Positions 62,506 to 64,000 of a stretch of 64,000 bases of DNA are shown one piece after another. How positions within the stretch are numbered: the stretch's first letter is position 1; every line of letters starts with the position of its first letter. The notes beneath the pieces are model-generated. The model was not told the origin of the DNA. It saw nothing but the letters and a program-made list of their open reading frames with translations, and did not search any database. Position numbers and translations under genes: made by a program. This DNA comes from Enterococcaceae bacterium (lineage in GTDB: Bacteria; Bacillota; Bacilli; Lactobacillales; Enterococcaceae), in assembly GCA_022649665.1 (NCBI GenBank), contig JALCOL010000003.1, positions 62,001 through 126,000 on the forward strand, written 5' to 3'.

Positions 62506-63630
62506 ATGAAAGTCAATCTGGGAGCGGTGATCGCGCAAAAGCGTAAAGAGTGCAAGGTGACTCAGCAGGAGCTGGCTGATTTTTTAGGTGTTTCGAAAGT
62601 GTCAGTCTCCAAATGGGAAAACAAATTGTCTTATCCGGACATTACACTTTTACCGGCGATCGCGGCGTATTTTGATCTTACGATCGACTCATTGATGGAT
62701 TATGAGCCGCAGCTTTCGCCGCTCGAGATCCAGCGCATTTATGTGCAGCTGCAAGATTCGTTAGCGACCCAGCCCGCTACGCAAGTTTTGCGGACGATCC
62801 GCAGTTTGATCCGCCGCTATTATGCGTGCTATCCATTTCTTTTGGAGATGGGGCTCTTGCTGCTGAACCATTATGATCTTTTGCCGGGCACTTCAGCGGA
62901 AGAAAAAGCCCAAAAGTATATCCCGGAGGCGAGAGAATTATTTGTGCGCGTGCGCACTGCTGCCAAAGATCATGAGCTGATCAATTATGCAGTGAATCTT
63001 GAAGCCTATACACTGCTGCTCGAGAGAAAGCCGGAAAGCGTTTTGAAGCGGCTCGGCAAATTCACTCCGGCGTATTTTCCGGCTGAGACATTGATCGCTG
63101 CCGCATACGCACAGGAAGGCAAAACAGCCGAAGAAGCAGCTACTTATCAAAGTGCGCTTTTTCAATATTTGACGGTCATGATGAGCTTGTTCAGCAATTA
63201 TCTGCAAGCACTCAAGAAGAAACCGCAAAAATTTTTAACGACGTACCAACGCGCGCAAACAATGATCGATACCTTTGATTTCGGTCAGCTGCACCCGATC
63301 AGCACGCTGAATTTCTATTTATCAGCGGCAACCGGTTTTGCGGACGCCGGCGATAAAGAAGCGACGCTGAATGTCTTGGAGAAATTTGCCGCGCTGTATG
63401 AAACTGTCAAATTTCCTGTTAAACTGCACGGCGATGCGGCTTTTGATCAGCTGGATGCTTGGTTCGACCAACTGGATCTTGGACGCAATATGCCGCGCGC
63501 ACCGCAACTGGTCGAGTCGCAGCTTCAAAAAATGGTGGTAGACAATCCGCTGTTCCAGCAATATGCCGCGGACGAGCGGCTGCAAGAAATCAATCAAAAG
63601 CTGAAGAAAGAAGGAAATCATCATGCATAA
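62506..63630 (+). CDS. XRE-family regulator with helical-repeat C-terminal domain
   Basis: A 374-residue protein. Residues 1-66 are an XRE helix-turn-helix (VIAQKRKECKVTQQELADFL, VSKVSVSKWENKLSYPDITL). The remaining 300 residues are helical and TPR-like, with LLQ/LLE-type repeats (for example YPFLLEMGLLLLNHY), as in regulators that sense a peptide or protein. ATG 62506 with GAGGTGA five bases upstream is the start; GTG 62497 is unlikely. It overlaps the next small gene by eight bases, so it probably controls the linked ABC transporter. Confidence 0.85.
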   Translation: MKVNLGAVIAQKRKECKVTQQELADFLGVSKVSVSKWENKLSYPDITLLPAIAAYFDLTIDSLMDYEPQLSPLEIQRIYVQLQDSLATQPATQVLRTIRSLIRRYYACYPFLLEMGLLLLNHYDLLPGTSAEEKAQKYIPEARELFVRVRTAAKDHELINYAVNLEAYTLLLERKPESVLKRLGKFTPAYFPAETLIAAAYAQEGKTAEEAATYQSALFQYLTVMMSLFSNYLQALKKKPQKFLTTYQRAQTMIDTFDFGQLHPISTLNFYLSAATGFADAGDKEATLNVLEKFAALYETVKFPVKLHGDAAFDQLDAWFDQLDLGRNMPRAPQLVESQLQKMVVDNPLFQQYAADERLQEINQKLKKEGNHHA

Positions 63631-63835
63631 TACGCAATTTTTTTTAGATAATCTGCCGCTTTTTATTCCATTGATCCTTTTAGAAGTCGGACTGATGATC
63701 GCTGCCCTGGTCCATGTGCTGCGCCACCCGCATTACCGCTTCGGCAATCGTTTGATGTGGATCTTGATCGTTGTTTTGCTGCAGATCATTGGACCGATCA
63801 TCTATTTTGTTTTCGGCAGGGAGGATGAAAATTGA
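63623..63835 (+). CDS. Small membrane protein with PLDc_N-type domain
   Basis: A 70-residue protein with two hydrophobic helices (about 13-32 and 44-63). The spacing and WILIVVLLQIIGPIIYFVFGR ending (a family hallmark, written here in part) match the phospholipase D nuclease N-terminal domain that also occurs alone beside ABC transporters. AAAGGAAA lies before ATG 63623, within the end of the regulator. Its stop overlaps the ABC ATPase start by four bases, so it likely belongs to that transporter. Confidence 0.8.
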   Translation: MHNTQFFLDNLPLFIPLILLEVGLMIAALVHVLRHPHYRFGNRLMWILIVVLLQIIGPIIYFVFGREDEN

Positions 63836-64000
63836 CGATTTTAACAGTCGAACATTTAGCGAAATCATTCGGCAGTAAAAAAGTGCTGAAAGATCTTTCT
63901 TTCAGCATACCCACCGGAACGATCTTTGGTTTTGTCGGTGAAAACGGCTCGGGGAAGACCACGACGATGAAGATCATTTTAGGACTGGAAAAAGCGGACA
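63832..64000 (+). CDS. ABC transporter ATP-binding protein (5' part)
   Basis: The first 56 codons of an ATPase cut by the window edge. VEHLAKSFGSKKVLKDLSFS opens the domain and VGENGSGKTTTMK is the Walker A motif. TTG 63832 is the start, with GGGAGG seven bases upstream. The type resembles drug or bacteriocin ABC-2 exporters; with the regulator and small membrane protein it forms a three-gene unit that continues beyond the window. Confidence 0.9.
   Translation, partial: MTILTVEHLAKSFGSKKVLKDLSFSIPTGTIFGFVGENGSGKTTTMKIILGLEKAD

Overview
The window looks like the chromosome of a lactic acid bacterium (order Lactobacillales, probably Lactobacillaceae; species not resolvable from sequence alone). 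The signs are strong AGGAGG-type ribosome binding sites with frequent TTG/GTG starts, CcpA-type cre sites, a T-box, pyruvate formate-lyase, NRAMP manganese uptake, DhaKLM, an LPxTG-like surface protein and short intrinsic terminators. The backbone has intermediate GC; one block near 58.4-62.4 kb is clearly AT-richer.

Layout. 0-3 kb: end of an unknown gene, then an ACS-type MFS transporter and an AbgB-like M20 amidohydrolase behind a cre-overlapped promoter. 3.4-5.3 kb: a small hypothetical gene and an archaeal-type class I lysyl-tRNA synthetase. 5.5-10.7 kb: a giant cell-wall protein (FG-GAP-like, Fn3/Ig-like and InlB-type repeats) split by an in-frame TAG. 10.8-14.6 kb: flavodoxin, dhaKLM, patatin-like hydrolase, GNAT enzyme. 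14.6-18.7 kb (minus): DUF2316, then the serC-serA-DUF1015 serine operon. 19-21.8 kb: KimA-type potassium transporter and a B. subtilis/phi3T-type thymidylate synthase. 22-23.5 kb: small membrane protein, orphan RelB/DinJ antitoxin, cyclophilin-like lipoprotein. 23.6-30.7 kb: sulfur/methionine block (methionine T-box plus metY; metE-metF; divergent LysR regulator with a MET-box) with a polysaccharide deacetylase between.

31-41.3 kb: an eleven-gene, tightly packed cluster holding a BmpA-NupABC nucleoside importer, isochorismatase-like hydrolase, PfkB kinase, nucleoside phosphorylase, BtpA-family protein, iron alcohol dehydrogenase, a TrpA-like protein outside any trp operon, and a GntR/HutC regulator. 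It reads as a complete import-and-degrade pathway for a nucleoside-like compound; the later steps are not assignable to a pathway I know, and it is the best candidate for an undescribed system here.

41.3-49.8 kb: flavodoxin, MFS transporters, nitroreductases, a MarR regulator, aldo/keto reductase, and an mntR-like/mntH/uspA manganese block. 49.8-54.7 kb: leuABCD controlled by a ribosome-mediated attenuator with a four-leucine leader peptide. 55-58.3 kb: pflB and pflA. 58.4-62.3 kb: an AT-rich island with a two-repeat DNA-binding protein, a tyrosine recombinase with a Lys in place of the second catalytic Arg, and a second, catalytically degenerate recombinase-like protein. 62.5-64 kb: an XRE regulator, a PLDc_N membrane peptide and the start of an ABC ATPase.

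A family of intergenic repeats (five copies, all on the plus strand) recurs at 15.0, 21.8, 26.3, 46.4 and 54.7 kb and ends in a terminator-like hairpin. No tRNA, rRNA or CRISPR array was seen.
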